The notes beneath the pieces are model-generated. The model ran no database searches. It had not been told where the DNA came from and was given only the letters and a program-made list of their open reading frames with translations. From NCBI RefSeq assembly GCF_025376885.1, contig NZ_JAHUBR010000004.1:124001-188000 (forward strand): DNA of 64,000 bases, written 5' to 3'. Shown one piece after another: positions 56,659 to 64,000 of this stretch (the first letter of the stretch is position 1; each line of letters begins with the position of its first letter). This DNA is from Pseudoruegeria sp. SHC-113. Lineage in GTDB: Bacteria; Pseudomonadota; Alphaproteobacteria; Rhodobacterales; Rhodobacteraceae. The position numbers and the translations under genes are program-made.

Positions 56659-56687
56659 TCTATATTCGGAGTCGTAGGGGGGTTCAA
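56659..56687 (-). promoter_or_regulatory. sigma70 promoter of tRNA-Val
   Basis: Minus strand: -35 TTGAAC (56687-56682), 17-bp spacer, -10 TATAGA (56664-56659), about 67 bp before the tRNA 5' end. Both boxes are near consensus. Confidence 0.7.
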
Positions 56688-56743
56688 GGGTTTTGGAGCG
56701 AGAAAAAATGCGGCACAGTCTTTTTTACAGAAATGGAGCGCGG

Positions 56744-57607
56744 ATGGACAAGACGGCCTACGATCTGACGGTGCCTGTGCGCAGGGATACGTCGGTGATT
56801 TTTGCCTCGCCCCACTCCGGGCGGCATTACCCCTGGGCGTTTCAGCGCAAGACAGTGCTGGACGAACGCACGCTGCGCTCCTCTGAGGATGCCTTCGTGG
56901 ATGTGCTGTTTTCCAAGGCGCCGGAGTTTGGCGCGCCGCTGCTGGCGGCGCGGATGCCGCGCGCCTTCGTGGATCTGAACCGCAGCGCCGATGAGCTGGA
57001 TCCTGCGGTGGTGGAAGGGGTGCGGCGCATCTCGCACAACCCGCGCATCGCTTCTGGCCTTGGGGTGATTCCCCGCGTGGTGGCGCAAGGGCGGCAGATC
57101 TACCGTGGCAAGATGCGGCTGGAGGAGGCCCACGGGCGAATCGCGGATTACTGGCGGCCTTACCATGACGCCTTACAGCAGCTTCTGAACGAAAGCCGCG
57201 CCCGCTTCGGCGAGGCGATTCTGATCGATTGCCACTCCATGCCGCATGAGGCGCTGGACGTGGTGGCGCGCCGGGGCAACCCGCGCCCGGACGTCGTGTT
57301 GGGCGACCGCTTCGGCGCGGCGGCGGATGCGGAGGTGGTGGACCGGATCGAGGAAGCCTTCGTGTCCGCCGGACTTCGGGTATCGCGCAACTCGCCCTTT
57401 GCCGGGGCCTTCGTGACCCAACACTACGGCCGCCCCTCCAGCAGGCAGCATGTGGTGCAGATCGAGATCGACCGGTCACTCTACATGAACGAGGAAATGA
57501 TCCGCCCCAACGGCAATTTCCAATCCTTCCGCCGGCTGATGGGCTCTGTCACGGCGCAGATTGCGGATATGGGCCGCAGGGTGCCGCAGGAACTGGCGGC
57601 GGAATAG
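56744..57607 (+). CDS. N-formylglutamate amidohydrolase
   Basis: 287 residues from the ATG at 56744 (GGAG 7 bp upstream); the frame is open to a TTG at 56693. Family blocks: ASPHSGRHYP (metal His), MPRAFVDLNRSADELDP, ILIDCHSMPHEAL, DVVLGDRFGAAAD and QHVVQIEIDRSLYMNE. It belongs to the HutG-type FGase family (histidine degradation), but no hut genes are near, so it may act on other N-formyl or N-acyl amino acids. A 3' hairpin-tail element follows at 4 bp. Confidence 0.9.
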   Translation: MDKTAYDLTVPVRRDTSVIFASPHSGRHYPWAFQRKTVLDERTLRSSEDAFVDVLFSKAPEFGAPLLAARMPRAFVDLNRSADELDPAVVEGVRRISHNPRIASGLGVIPRVVAQGRQIYRGKMRLEEAHGRIADYWRPYHDALQQLLNESRARFGEAILIDCHSMPHEALDVVARRGNPRPDVVLGDRFGAAADAEVVDRIEEAFVSAGLRVSRNSPFAGAFVTQHYGRPSSRQHVVQIEIDRSLYMNEEMIRPNGNFQSFRRLMGSVTAQIADMGRRVPQELAAE

Positions 57608-57610
57608 GGT

Positions 57611-57689
57611 GCATGCGGGGCAAACCCCGCATGCGAAGGAGAGCGGGGGCCAGCCCCCGCACCCCCGAGGTATTTTCAGCGAGAGGAAA
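57611..57689 (+). repeat. 3' hairpin-tail element, copy E
   Basis: Two hairpins, GCATGCGGGG-CAAA-CCCCGCATGC (57611-57634) and GCGGGGGC-CA-GCCCCCGC (57643-57660), followed by ACCCCCGAGGTATTTTCAGC and GAGAGGAAA. It starts 3 bp after the amidohydrolase stop. It is the most elaborate of the five copies. Confidence 0.8.
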
Positions 57690-57695
57690 AGGGTT

Positions 57696-57793
57696 AGCGT
57701 TTCGGATTGAACTTGAACCGCTTCTTCGCTGCCTCTCCCTTCGGTCGAACGCGAAAGGCGATGCACGAGGTCTCAGGTCAAATCCGAAACGCT
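57696..57793. repeat. 98-bp segment bounded by a perfect 13-bp inverted repeat
   Basis: AGCGTTTCGGATT (57696-57708) and AATCCGAAACGCT (57781-57793) are exact inverses, separated by 72 bp. The right arm abuts the dinB stop codon. On the minus strand the interior is an open frame of 27 codons (57777 down to 57697) ending AKKRFKFNPKR before a TAA, without any start codon. Confidence 0.7.
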
Positions 57794-59047
57794 TCAGCGC
57801 AGGGCGCGGCCTTTGATGATGGCATCCGTGCCGAAGCGGGCGCGGATGGCATCGGTGGCGGCTTCGGCCTTGCGGCGGGTGGCGGCACCGGGATCGAGCA
57901 GATCGCCGGAGCGATCCGCTTCCGTGGCACTTTCAAGCTGGCTGAGGCCGACGCCGATCAGCCTGTAGGGGCCCTTGTCGCCCAGCTGATCGAAGAGCTG
58001 GCGCGCGGTGCGGTAGAGCGTGTCGGCCGATTGGGTGGGCTCGCGCAGTGAGATGCGGCGGCTGAGCAGGGCGAAATTGGCGCGCTTCAGTTTGAGCGTG
58101 ACGACACGGCCGGCGATGTCTTTCGCCTTGGCGCGGCTGGCGACTTTCTCGGCGAGGCGCCAGATGTGGCCGTCGAGCACGTCGGGGTTGGCGGTATCCT
58201 CAAAAAAGGTGGTCTCGTTGGAGAGGCTTTTCACCGGTGCGCGGGAAGAGACGCGGCGGCGGTCCTCGCCGCGGGCGAGGTGCCAGAGCCTTGTGCCCGA
58301 GCTGCCGAAGCGCGCGGTGAGATCTTCTTTCTCCCAGCGCAGCAGATCGGAAAAGGTGCGGATGCCGGCTTTTTCCAGCGAGGACTGGAAGGCCTGGCCC
58401 ACGCCCCAGATCAGGCTCACGGGTTTGTCGCGCAGGAAGTCGGCCGTTTCGGCTTTACCGATCACCGAAAAGCCGCGCGGCTTGTCCAGATCGCTGGCGA
58501 CCTTGGCGAGGAACTTATTGTGCGAAAGCCCGATCGATCCGGTGAGGCCCAGCTCGTCCTCCATGCGTTTGACGAGCCGGGCGAGCATCACGGCGGGCGG
58601 TGCGCCGTGCAGGCGTTCGGTGCCGGTGAGATCCATGAAGGCTTCGTCCAGCGAGAGCGGCTCTACCTCGGGCGTGAGTTCATCCATCATCGCGCGGATG
58701 GCGCGGGAGGCCTCCGTGTAGGCGGCCATCCGGGGCCGCACCACCACCGCCTCGGGGCAGAGCTGCAGCGCCTTGAACATCGGCATGGCCGAGCGCACGC
58801 CCTTGATGCGGGCGATGTAGCAGGCGGTTGAGACAACGCCCCGTTTGCCCCCACCGATGATCACAGGGCGATCTCGCAGCTCCGGATTGTCGCGTTTCTC
58901 CACAGAGGCGTAGAAGGCGTCGCAATCCATATGCGCGATCGTCAGGCTGGTCAGCTCCTCATGCGCGGCGATGCGCGGGCTTGCGCAGCGCGGGCACCGG
59001 GGCCCGGACGGGAATTGCGTGAGGCAGTTTCGGCAGAGCGCGGGCAT
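57794..59047 (-). CDS. dinB: DNA polymerase IV with N-terminal zinc ribbon
   Basis: 417 residues. Y-family polymerase: IAHMDCDAFYASVEKRDNPE (first catalytic Asp at 41), GVVSTACYIARIKGV, EPLSLDEAFMDLTGT (second acidic pair), then the thumb and little finger. An extra N-terminal zinc ribbon, C5-x2-C8 and C18-x2-C21 (LCRNCLTQFPSGPRCPRC), precedes the polymerase; Rhodobacteraceae DinBs carry it, its role is unknown. If translation began at M40 instead, the ribbon would be lost. Overlaps the upstream membrane gene by 89 bp. Confidence 0.93.
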   Translation of the reverse strand: MPALCRNCLTQFPSGPRCPRCASPRIAAHEELTSLTIAHMDCDAFYASVEKRDNPELRDRPVIIGGGKRGVVSTACYIARIKGVRSAMPMFKALQLCPEAVVVRPRMAAYTEASRAIRAMMDELTPEVEPLSLDEAFMDLTGTERLHGAPPAVMLARLVKRMEDELGLTGSIGLSHNKFLAKVASDLDKPRGFSVIGKAETADFLRDKPVSLIWGVGQAFQSSLEKAGIRTFSDLLRWEKEDLTARFGSSGTRLWHLARGEDRRRVSSRAPVKSLSNETTFFEDTANPDVLDGHIWRLAEKVASRAKAKDIAGRVVTLKLKRANFALLSRRISLREPTQSADTLYRTARQLFDQLGDKGPYRLIGVGLSQLESATEADRSGDLLDPGAATRRKAEAATDAIRARFGTDAIIKGRALR

Positions 59048-59777
59048 AGGCCAAGGTTAGCTTGGGCCGCGAGGGCTCGCAATCCAGGTTCACCGCTTCG
59101 GGCGGGGTTTCGCGATCGTTGAGCGCGGCGAAGGCGTGGCCCTTCACCAGCCAGCACAGCCCGAAGGCCCAGACACCGATGCTTTCGATCCAGAACTGGT
59201 AGCTGTTGGCGTCCATCACCGCTTTCGTTTCGGGTGAGGAGATCCGGTAGGTGTAGAGCGCAGCCATGGCGGTGAGGATCACCGCGCCGCTGATCTTGTA
59301 GACGCGGTTGCGCAGGCCCATGCGTTCGGCGTCTGAATGGCCGTCTTCAGGGCGCTCGTAGAAGAGAAACAGGCAAAATAGCGCCATCGACAGGAAGAAG
59401 AGACCGGCGAAGACGTGGTGGATGTCACTGCCTGTTTGCATGCCCGTGGCGCATTGCACGAAGGAACAGTCGAAGGGTTTGTCGGTATGGGTGGGCACCA
59501 GCGCGAGGCCGATGGCGCCGACGCCGCCGACGCGGGAGATGCGCTTGTGGGTGATGGGGCCTGCGTCGTGGCTGTCAGGCCCCCAGGATCCCATGAGGAA
59601 GACGCCAATGGCGCAGAGCGCGCCGACGAACACATCCTGCATCGAGGTGTAGTAATAATGGCTGATCGAGGCCGCGATGCCTTCGTTCGCGGCCAGCCCG
59701 CCGGCGAGCAGCACGACGGGCAGCGCAAGGCCGATGTAGCCAAGGCTCTGCCGGATCGTGAGATAGGAGGAGATCAT
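58959..59777 (-). CDS. multi-pass membrane protein, DUF998-like
   Basis: 272 residues from the ATG at 59777 (another ATG at 59843). Six hydrophobic helices, among them GLALPVVLLAGGLAANEGIA, MQDVFVGALCAIGVFLMGSW and DIHHVFAGLFFLSMALFCLF. The pattern resembles DUF998/Frag1-like proteins. Its last 30 residues (PKLPHAIPVRAPVPALRKPA) are Pro/Arg-rich and overlap the 5' end of dinB by 89 bp in another frame, so either stop or start could be mis-set. Function unknown. Confidence 0.7.
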   Translation of the reverse strand: MISSYLTIRQSLGYIGLALPVVLLAGGLAANEGIAASISHYYYTSMQDVFVGALCAIGVFLMGSWGPDSHDAGPITHKRISRVGGVGAIGLALVPTHTDKPFDCSFVQCATGMQTGSDIHHVFAGLFFLSMALFCLFLFYERPEDGHSDAERMGLRNRVYKISGAVILTAMAALYTYRISSPETKAVMDANSYQFWIESIGVWAFGLCWLVKGHAFAALNDRETPPEAVNLDCEPSRPKLTLAYARALPKLPHAIPVRAPVPALRKPAHRRA

Positions 59778-59905
59778 TCCCTGTTGGGGGCACGGTGCCT
59801 GCGAGCGCTGTGCAGGGCGACACTGGGGCGAGGTGCTGAGCATGTGTTTTTGGTTCCGATGTGGTTGGCCCGGGTTGGCGGGCATTGGCAGCGAGTGGTG
59901 CCCGG

Positions 59906-60277
59906 TCAGGCGGTGAGGCGGGTTCTGTCGTATTTGTCGCGCGCGGCGTGGATGTCGGGCTGGCGATCCTCGGCCCAGACCTGAAGCGGCTTGAGCGAGG
60001 GCACGAGGGACTGGCCCAGCGAGGTGAGCGCGTATTCCACTTGCGGGGGCGAAGAGGGCAGGACGGTCCGGGAAACGAGGCCGTCGCGTTCGAGGTGGCG
60101 CAGGCTGACGGAGAGCATGCGTTGGGAAATGCCGGAGATGGCATCGCGCAGGCGGTTGAAGCGTTTCTTCTCTTTCGAGAGTTCGATCAGGATCAGAAGG
60201 CTCCAGCCATCGGTGATGCGCCGCAGGATGTCGCGGGTCGCGCAGGCGCTTTCCTGAGGTTGGGGAAGGGGGTTCAT
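59906..60277 (-). CDS. HxlR family transcriptional regulator
   Basis: 123 residues from the ATG at 60277 (GGAGAG upstream). HxlR winged helix: CATRDILRRITDGWSLLILI EL with the conserved N-terminal Cys, KKRFNRLRDAISGISQRMLS VSLRHLERDGLVSRTV. Such regulators often sense electrophiles or aldehydes through that cysteine. Two palindromes sit 52-84 bp upstream. The membrane protein gene 128 bp downstream on the same strand could be a target. Confidence 0.88.
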   Translation of the reverse strand: MNPLPQPQESACATRDILRRITDGWSLLILIELSKEKKRFNRLRDAISGISQRMLSVSLRHLERDGLVSRTVLPSSPPQVEYALTSLGQSLVPSLKPLQVWAEDRQPDIHAARDKYDRTRLTA

Positions 60278-60328
60278 TTTGGCTCTCCCTCGCGTGAGTG
60301 GGTTTCGAGGCACGCATGGTATAGTCAG

Positions 60329-60361
60329 TACGCATGCGTAAGTTGGTTACGATGAGTAACC
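60329..60361 (-). promoter_or_regulatory. palindromic operators upstream of hxlR
   Basis: Perfect 12-bp palindrome TACGCATGCGTA (60329-60340) and, 4 bp further, the inverted repeat GGTTAC-N5-GTAACC (60345-60361). They lie 52-84 bp upstream of the hxlR start and probably overlap its promoter (autoregulation). Confidence 0.55.
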
Positions 60362-60673
60362 TAGCAGAGAGAGGGGGAATCCGCGCACTACTTATTGGGG
60401 TGCACAGGTGAAAAAATGACTAATGCGGGAAGAGCTTGGGGCGATATTGTGGCATTAAGGCCGATTTTGTAACGTTTTGTAAAGGTTTACCGGCTTTGCT
60501 GCCCGTTTTTCCGAGCGGCGGTGCGTGGGCGCGAATCAGTGTTGGCCCGAAACGCCGCAAGGCGTCGGGCCAAATCCTGCAATATCCTAGGTTGTGCTTT
60601 GGGCGCTGATCCGGCTGCGCCTTGCCTCGCCTGACGGCCTTGGTCTGAGCCTGTGCCGTCTGGACGGTGCCGC
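60362..60673. other. intergenic region between hxlR and pyrF
   Basis: About 310 bp without a convincing gene. The left half is AT-richer than the surroundings. A hairpin with arms 60542-60556 and 60561-60573 (two-base bulge, 13 pairs) lies 100 bp past the pyrF stop and may end its transcript. A minus-strand open frame covers part of the region but has no start codon after pyrF. Confidence 0.45.
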
Positions 60674-61369
60674 TCAGACAGTGGCGATTTCCTGTAGCAC
60701 GGCCTCGGCCGCGGCGCGGGGGTCAGGGGCCTGCCAGATTGGACGGCCCACCACGAGGTGATCCGCGCCGTCGGTGAGTGCGGCGGCCGGTGTTGCCACG
60801 CGCTTCTGATCGCCCAGAGCCGCACCAGCGGGGCGCACGCCGGGGGTGACGATCAGCTTGCCGGCCGCTTCGGGCAGGGCGCGGATCAGTTTGGCCTCGC
60901 GCGGTGAGGCGATGACGCCATCGGCCCCGGCCTCCAGCGCGCGGGCGGCGCGCTCCACGGTGATCTCCAGCACATCGCCCGGCTTGATCATGGCGGCGTC
61001 CAGATCGGCGCGGTCGAGCGAGGTGAGCACAGTCACGCCGAGGATCTTGAGATCCTTGCCAGCCGCGCCTTCCTTGGCGGCGCGCACCACATGCGGGTCG
61101 CCATGCACGGTGAGGAAATCCAGATCGAACTGTGCAAGCCCGCGCACGGCGGCCTCCACGGTGGCACCGATGTCAAACAGCTTCATGTCGAGGAAGATAC
61201 GCTTGCCGTGATCCTGCTTCAGCTCGTTGGCCAGCGCCAGCCCGCCGCCGGTGAGCATGCCGAGGCCGATCTTGTAGAAGCTCACCGCATCGCCAAGCCG
61301 TTCGGCAAGGCTCAGGCCCGCCAGAGCGTTGGGCACGTCAAGGGCTACGATAAGGCGATCGTCGGACAT
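60674..61369 (-). CDS. pyrF: orotidine-5'-phosphate decarboxylase
   Basis: 231 residues from the ATG at 61369 (GGAGT upstream; the GTG at 61378 lies inside this ribosome site, so it is unlikely). Last step of UMP synthesis. Catalytic Asp-Lys-x-x-Asp is in FLDMKLFDIGATV; phosphate-binding blocks are TPGVRPAGAALGDQKR and DHLVVGRPIWQAPDP. Single gene, followed by a long untranslated stretch. The small conserved gene upstream is 58 bp away. Confidence 0.97.
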   Translation of the reverse strand: MSDDRLIVALDVPNALAGLSLAERLGDAVSFYKIGLGMLTGGGLALANELKQDHGKRIFLDMKLFDIGATVEAAVRGLAQFDLDFLTVHGDPHVVRAAKEGAAGKDLKILGVTVLTSLDRADLDAAMIKPGDVLEITVERAARALEAGADGVIASPREAKLIRALPEAAGKLIVTPGVRPAGAALGDQKRVATPAAALTDGADHLVVGRPIWQAPDPRAAAEAVLQEIATV

Positions 61370-61427
61370 CGGGGGCACTCCTGTGTGGGTTTGCCCCTTT
61401 TCCCTGCAAGGCGCTGTGGGGTCAAGC

Positions 61428-61697
61428 TCAGGCGCGCAGGCGGTCTTCGATGTCGGGGGCGAATTGCAGGGTCACGCGGCGCACATCGGGCATCCGGCGC
61501 AGGCGGGCGAGCGCGTCGGCGATCAGCAGGGCCTCCATCTCGGGCAGGGGCAGGGCTTCCGGAGCCTTGGCGCTGGCATGCAGATGCAGCATCCGCAGCG
61601 GCGCTTCGGGATCGTCCTGAATTTCAAAGACAACATGGCCGCGCTGGTAGGGGCCGTTGCGCCCACTGACAGAGACGTCGATTCGGTTGATGATCAT
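61428..61697 (-). CDS. small conserved-looking protein, unknown
   Basis: 89 residues from the ATG at 61697 (a GTG at 61706 is possible). Mixed alpha/beta without membrane segment: IINRIDVSVSGRNGPYQRGH, VVFEIQDDP, then a helix LPEMEALLIADALARLRRM and DVRRVTLQFAP. I do not recognise the family. It lies between divergent clpB and pyrF, and shares strand with pyrF. Confidence 0.65.
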   Translation of the reverse strand: MIINRIDVSVSGRNGPYQRGHVVFEIQDDPEAPLRMLHLHASAKAPEALPLPEMEALLIADALARLRRMPDVRRVTLQFAPDIEDRLRA

Positions 61698-61805
61698 CGC
61701 ACTCACACTTTTTTACACGCGGAAAGAAATGGCCGCATCGAGCGGCCTCAGAAAGGTGAATAAATTGTAAATGTCGTCAGATTTGCGATGTGGCCATGGC
61801 GGCTG

Positions 61806-61834
61806 GCTTGACGTCACGCAGGTGTGATCCCACA
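61806..61834 (+). promoter_or_regulatory. heat-shock (RpoH) promoter of clpB
   Basis: CTTGAC (61806-61811), 16-bp spacer, CCCACAT (61828-61834), close to the alphaproteobacterial sigma32 consensus (CTTGAC / CCCATnT). It lies 79 bp upstream of the clpB start codon. Confidence 0.75.
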
Positions 61835-61913
61835 TCTGGTTCAAGGTCCACCGGTTGCCGTGCCTGCGAACAGGGCGGCGGCCAGACGGGACGCTTAGAA
61901 AAGGAGACAGCTC

Positions 61914-64000
61914 ATGAACTTCGAAAAGTTCACCGAGCGGTCGCGGGGGTTCATTCAGGCCGCCCAGACGATCGCCATGCGGGAAAGCCACCAGCGGTTG
62001 GCACCCGAACATATACTGAAAGCATTGATGGATGATGACCAGGGGCTTGCGAGCAACCTGATCAAACGCGCGGGCGGCTCGCCCGAACGCGTGCTGGAAG
62101 CCGTCGATGCCGCTCTTGCCAAGATGCCGAAAGTGTCCGGTGATGCCGGGCAGGTCTACCTCGACAGCCAGACCGGCAAGGTGCTGGATGAGGCCGAGAA
62201 GATCGCCACCAAGGCGGGCGACAGCTACGTGACGGTGGAGCGCATTCTCACCGCGCTGGCCGTGGTGAAGAGCAAGGCCAAGGACGCGCTGGATGCCGGT
62301 GCGGTCACTGCGATGAAGCTCAACAGCGCCATCAACGATATCCGCAAGGGCCGCACCGCCGATACGGCGAGCGCCGAGGAAGGCTATGACGCGCTGAAGA
62401 AATACGCGCGTGACCTGACCGAGGCCGCCGAGGAAGGCAAGATCGATCCGATCATCGGGCGGGACGAGGAAATCCGCCGCACGATGCAGGTTCTGTCGCG
62501 CCGCACCAAGAACAACCCGGTGCTGATCGGGGAGCCGGGCGTGGGGAAAACCGCGATCGCCGAAGGGCTTGCCCTGCGCATCATCAACGGTGATGTGCCG
62601 GAATCCCTGCGCAACAAGAAGCTGATGTCGCTCGACATGGGCGCGCTTGTGGCCGGGGCCAAATACCGGGGCGAGTTCGAGGAGCGGCTGAAAGCCGTGC
62701 TCTCCGAAGTCACCAACGCGGCTGGCGAAATCATCCTCTTCATCGACGAGATGCACCAGCTCGTGGGCGCCGGCAAGACCGACGGCGCGATGGATGCGGC
62801 CAACCTCATCAAACCGGCGCTGGCGCGGGGCGAATTGCACTGCGTGGGCGCGACCACGCTCGATGAGTATCGCAAATACGTCGAGAAGGACGCAGCCCTT
62901 GCCCGGCGCTTCCAGCCCGTGCTGGTGGATGAGCCGACGGTGACGGACACGATCTCGATCCTGCGGGGCATCAAGGAGAAATACGAGCTGCACCACGGCG
63001 TGCGGATCAGCGATTCCGCCCTCGTGGCGGCGGCCACCCTGAGCCACCGCTACATCACGGATCGCTTCCTGCCCGACAAGGCCATCGACCTCGTGGATGA
63101 AGCCGCCAGCCGCCTGCGGATGGAGGTGGATTCCAAGCCCGAGGAGCTCGACGCGCTGGATCGCGAGATCCTGCAGAAGCAGATCGAGGCTGAAGCGCTG
63201 AAGAAAGAGGATGACGACGCCTCCAAGGATCGGCTCGACAAGCTCGAAAAAGAGCTCTCCGATCTGCAGGACAAATCCGCGAGCCTCACCGCCAAGTGGC
63301 AGGCCGAGCGCGACAAGCTCGCCAGCGCCCGCGACCTGAAGGAACAACTGGACCGCGCCCGTGCGGAACTGGACATCGCCAAGCGCGAAGGCAATCTCGC
63401 CAAGGCCGGCGAGCTCTCCTACGGCGTGATCCCGGAGCTGGAGCGCAAGGTGGCCGAGGCCGAAACCAGCGACGATGATGTCATGGTGGAAGAGGCCGTG
63501 CGCCCCGAGCAGATCGCTTCTGTGGTGGAGCGCTGGACGGGTATTCCGACGAGCAAGATGCTCGAAGGCGAGCGCGACAAGCTGCTGCGTATGGAAGAAG
63601 AACTGGGCAAACGGGTGATCGGGCAGAAGTCCGCCGTGCGCGCCGTCTCCAACGCCGTGCGCCGGGCCCGTGCCGGGCTGAATGATGAAGCCCGCCCGCT
63701 GGGCAGCTTCCTCTTCCTCGGGCCGACGGGTGTCGGGAAAACCGAGCTCACCAAGGCCGTGGCCGAGTTCCTGTTTGACGACGACAGCGCCATGGTGCGG
63801 ATCGACATGAGCGAATTCATGGAGAAACACGCCGTGGCCCGCCTGATCGGCGCACCTCCGGGCTATGTGGGCTACGATGAAGGCGGCGTTCTGACCGAGG
63901 CCGTGCGGCGCAAGCCCTACCAGGTGGTGCTGTTTGACGAGGTCGAGAAGGCGCACCCGGATGTGTTCAACGTGCTGCTGCAAGTGCTCGATGACGGCGT
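61914..64000 (+). CDS. clpB: ATP-dependent disaggregase ClpB (5' part, runs off the window)
   Basis: 695 codons visible of about 870; the gene continues past the right edge. AAGGAGA precedes the ATG. N-domain [18 protein letters not shown], first AAA+ Walker A GEPGVGKT (206-213) and Walker B-like [15 protein letters not shown], the coiled-coil M domain (roughly 405-525, [20 protein letters not shown]), then the second AAA+ with [10 protein letters not shown] (about 602) and [13 protein letters not shown]. ClpB resolves aggregates with DnaK. A heat-shock promoter precedes it. Confidence 0.97.
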   Translation, partial: MNFEKFTERSRGFIQAAQTIAMRESHQRLAPEHILKALMDDDQGLASNLIKRAGGSPERVLEAVDAALAKMPKVSGDAGQVYLDSQTGKVLDEAEKIATKAGDSYVTVERILTALAVVKSKAKDALDAGAVTAMKLNSAINDIRKGRTADTASAEEGYDALKKYARDLTEAAEEGKIDPIIGRDEEIRRTMQVLSRRTKNNPVLIGEPGVGKTAIAEGLALRIINGDVPESLRNKKLMSLDMGALVAGAKYRGEFEERLKAVLSEVTNAAGEIILFIDEMHQLVGAGKTDGAMDAANLIKPALARGELHCVGATTLDEYRKYVEKDAALARRFQPVLVDEPTVTDTISILRGIKEKYELHHGVRISDSALVAAATLSHRYITDRFLPDKAIDLVDEAASRLRMEVDSKPEELDALDREILQKQIEAEALKKEDDDASKDRLDKLEKELSDLQDKSASLTAKWQAERDKLASARDLKEQLDRARAELDIAKREGNLAKAGELSYGVIPELERKVAEAETSDDDVMVEEAVRPEQIASVVERWTGIPTSKMLEGERDKLLRMEEELGKRVIGQKSAVRAVSNAVRRARAGLNDEARPLGSFLFLGPTGVGKTELTKAVAEFLFDDDSAMVRIDMSEFMEKHAVARLIGAPPGYVGYDEGGVLTEAVRRKPYQVVLFDEVEKAHPDVFNVLLQVLDDG

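Noticed and set aside
60487-60825. Minus-strand open frame across the end of pyrF and the intergenic region
   Set aside because: It overlaps pyrF in another frame, and the part beyond pyrF has no start codon or ribosome site.
61713-63983. 756-codon open frame on the minus strand opposite clpB
   Set aside because: Antisense shadow of clpB; the plus strand shows both AAA+ domains. Its translation has no recognisable domain.

Overview
The window is a 64 kb, GC-rich (roughly 64%), densely coded chromosomal segment of an alphaproteobacterium, most likely a Rhodobacteraceae/Roseobacter-group member. Pointers are a DinB with an N-terminal zinc ribbon, an NDUFS4-like ETC complex I subunit, the hom-glpX-recJ arrangement, an ArsR-ArsC fusion, a zinc-less L36, an RpoH-type clpB promoter of alphaproteobacterial form and a CtrA-like TTAA-N7-TTAA box. 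Genus cannot be fixed from sequence reading alone. I see no insertion sequence, integrase, prophage or CRISPR array; this looks like core chromosome with a few accessory islands.

Layout. 0.2-3 kb (minus): pgeF, a MidA-type methyltransferase and lgt, overlapping by 4 bp. 3-6.2 kb (plus): ubiK with an intrinsic terminator, a YbjN protein, then proC-csaA-hydroxyacid dehydrogenase. 6.3-9.9 kb: thymidine kinase (minus), an unknown DNA-binding-like protein, the arsenic pair arsR/C fusion and arsH, and rpiB. 10-14.4 kb (minus): a FabH-like synthase and a GDP-L-fucose cassette (fucosyltransferase-like protein, gmd, fcl). 14.5-16.8 kb (minus): two phosphonate-associated genes (phnM and a DUF1045 2H phosphoesterase). 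16.8-21.5 kb: a structured orphan terminator region, ldh, an outer-membrane-like protein, tRNA-Glu, a CigR/RcnB-like protein, hemerythrin, cutC. 21.6-27.2 kb: uvrB, NDUFS4-like, MYG1, an SDR epimerase, a diheme cytochrome c. 27.3-31.7 kb (minus): an RND efflux pump with its lipoprotein adaptor. 31.9-33 kb: lrgAB and a second tRNA-Glu, inverted relative to the first. 33.2-37.8 kb (minus): hom-glpX-isochorismatase-recJ. 37.9-43.7 kb: lipoprotein, TetR, pirin, a 3-hydroxyisobutyrate dehydrogenase-like enzyme and a PAS hybrid kinase/response regulator pair.

43.9-53.5 kb (plus) is one long operon: acyl-CoA synthetase, five parts of a branched-chain-amino-acid-type (HAAT) ABC importer, an unannotated 81-residue membrane protein, an FkbM methyltransferase and a PaaK-like adenylation protein. 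Its logic looks like import of a carboxylate followed by CoA activation; the substrate is unknown. 53.7-64 kb: the DUF1326/DUF2182 pair, a degenerate SNase-fold protein, a GNAT, rpmJ, tRNA-Val, N-formylglutamate amidohydrolase, dinB, a membrane protein, HxlR, pyrF and the 5' part of clpB, which runs off the right edge.

The least explained signal is a recurrent intergenic element: a GC-rich hairpin followed by a conserved CCCGAGGTATTT-type tail. Five copies occur, all immediately 3' of genes and all in the sense of the gene they follow. Other non-coding signals are a 98-bp region bounded by a 13-bp inverted repeat next to dinB, a structured stretch ending in an orphan terminator at 16.9 kb, a 33-bp palindrome upstream of uvrB, and palindromic operators for the TetR and HxlR regulators.
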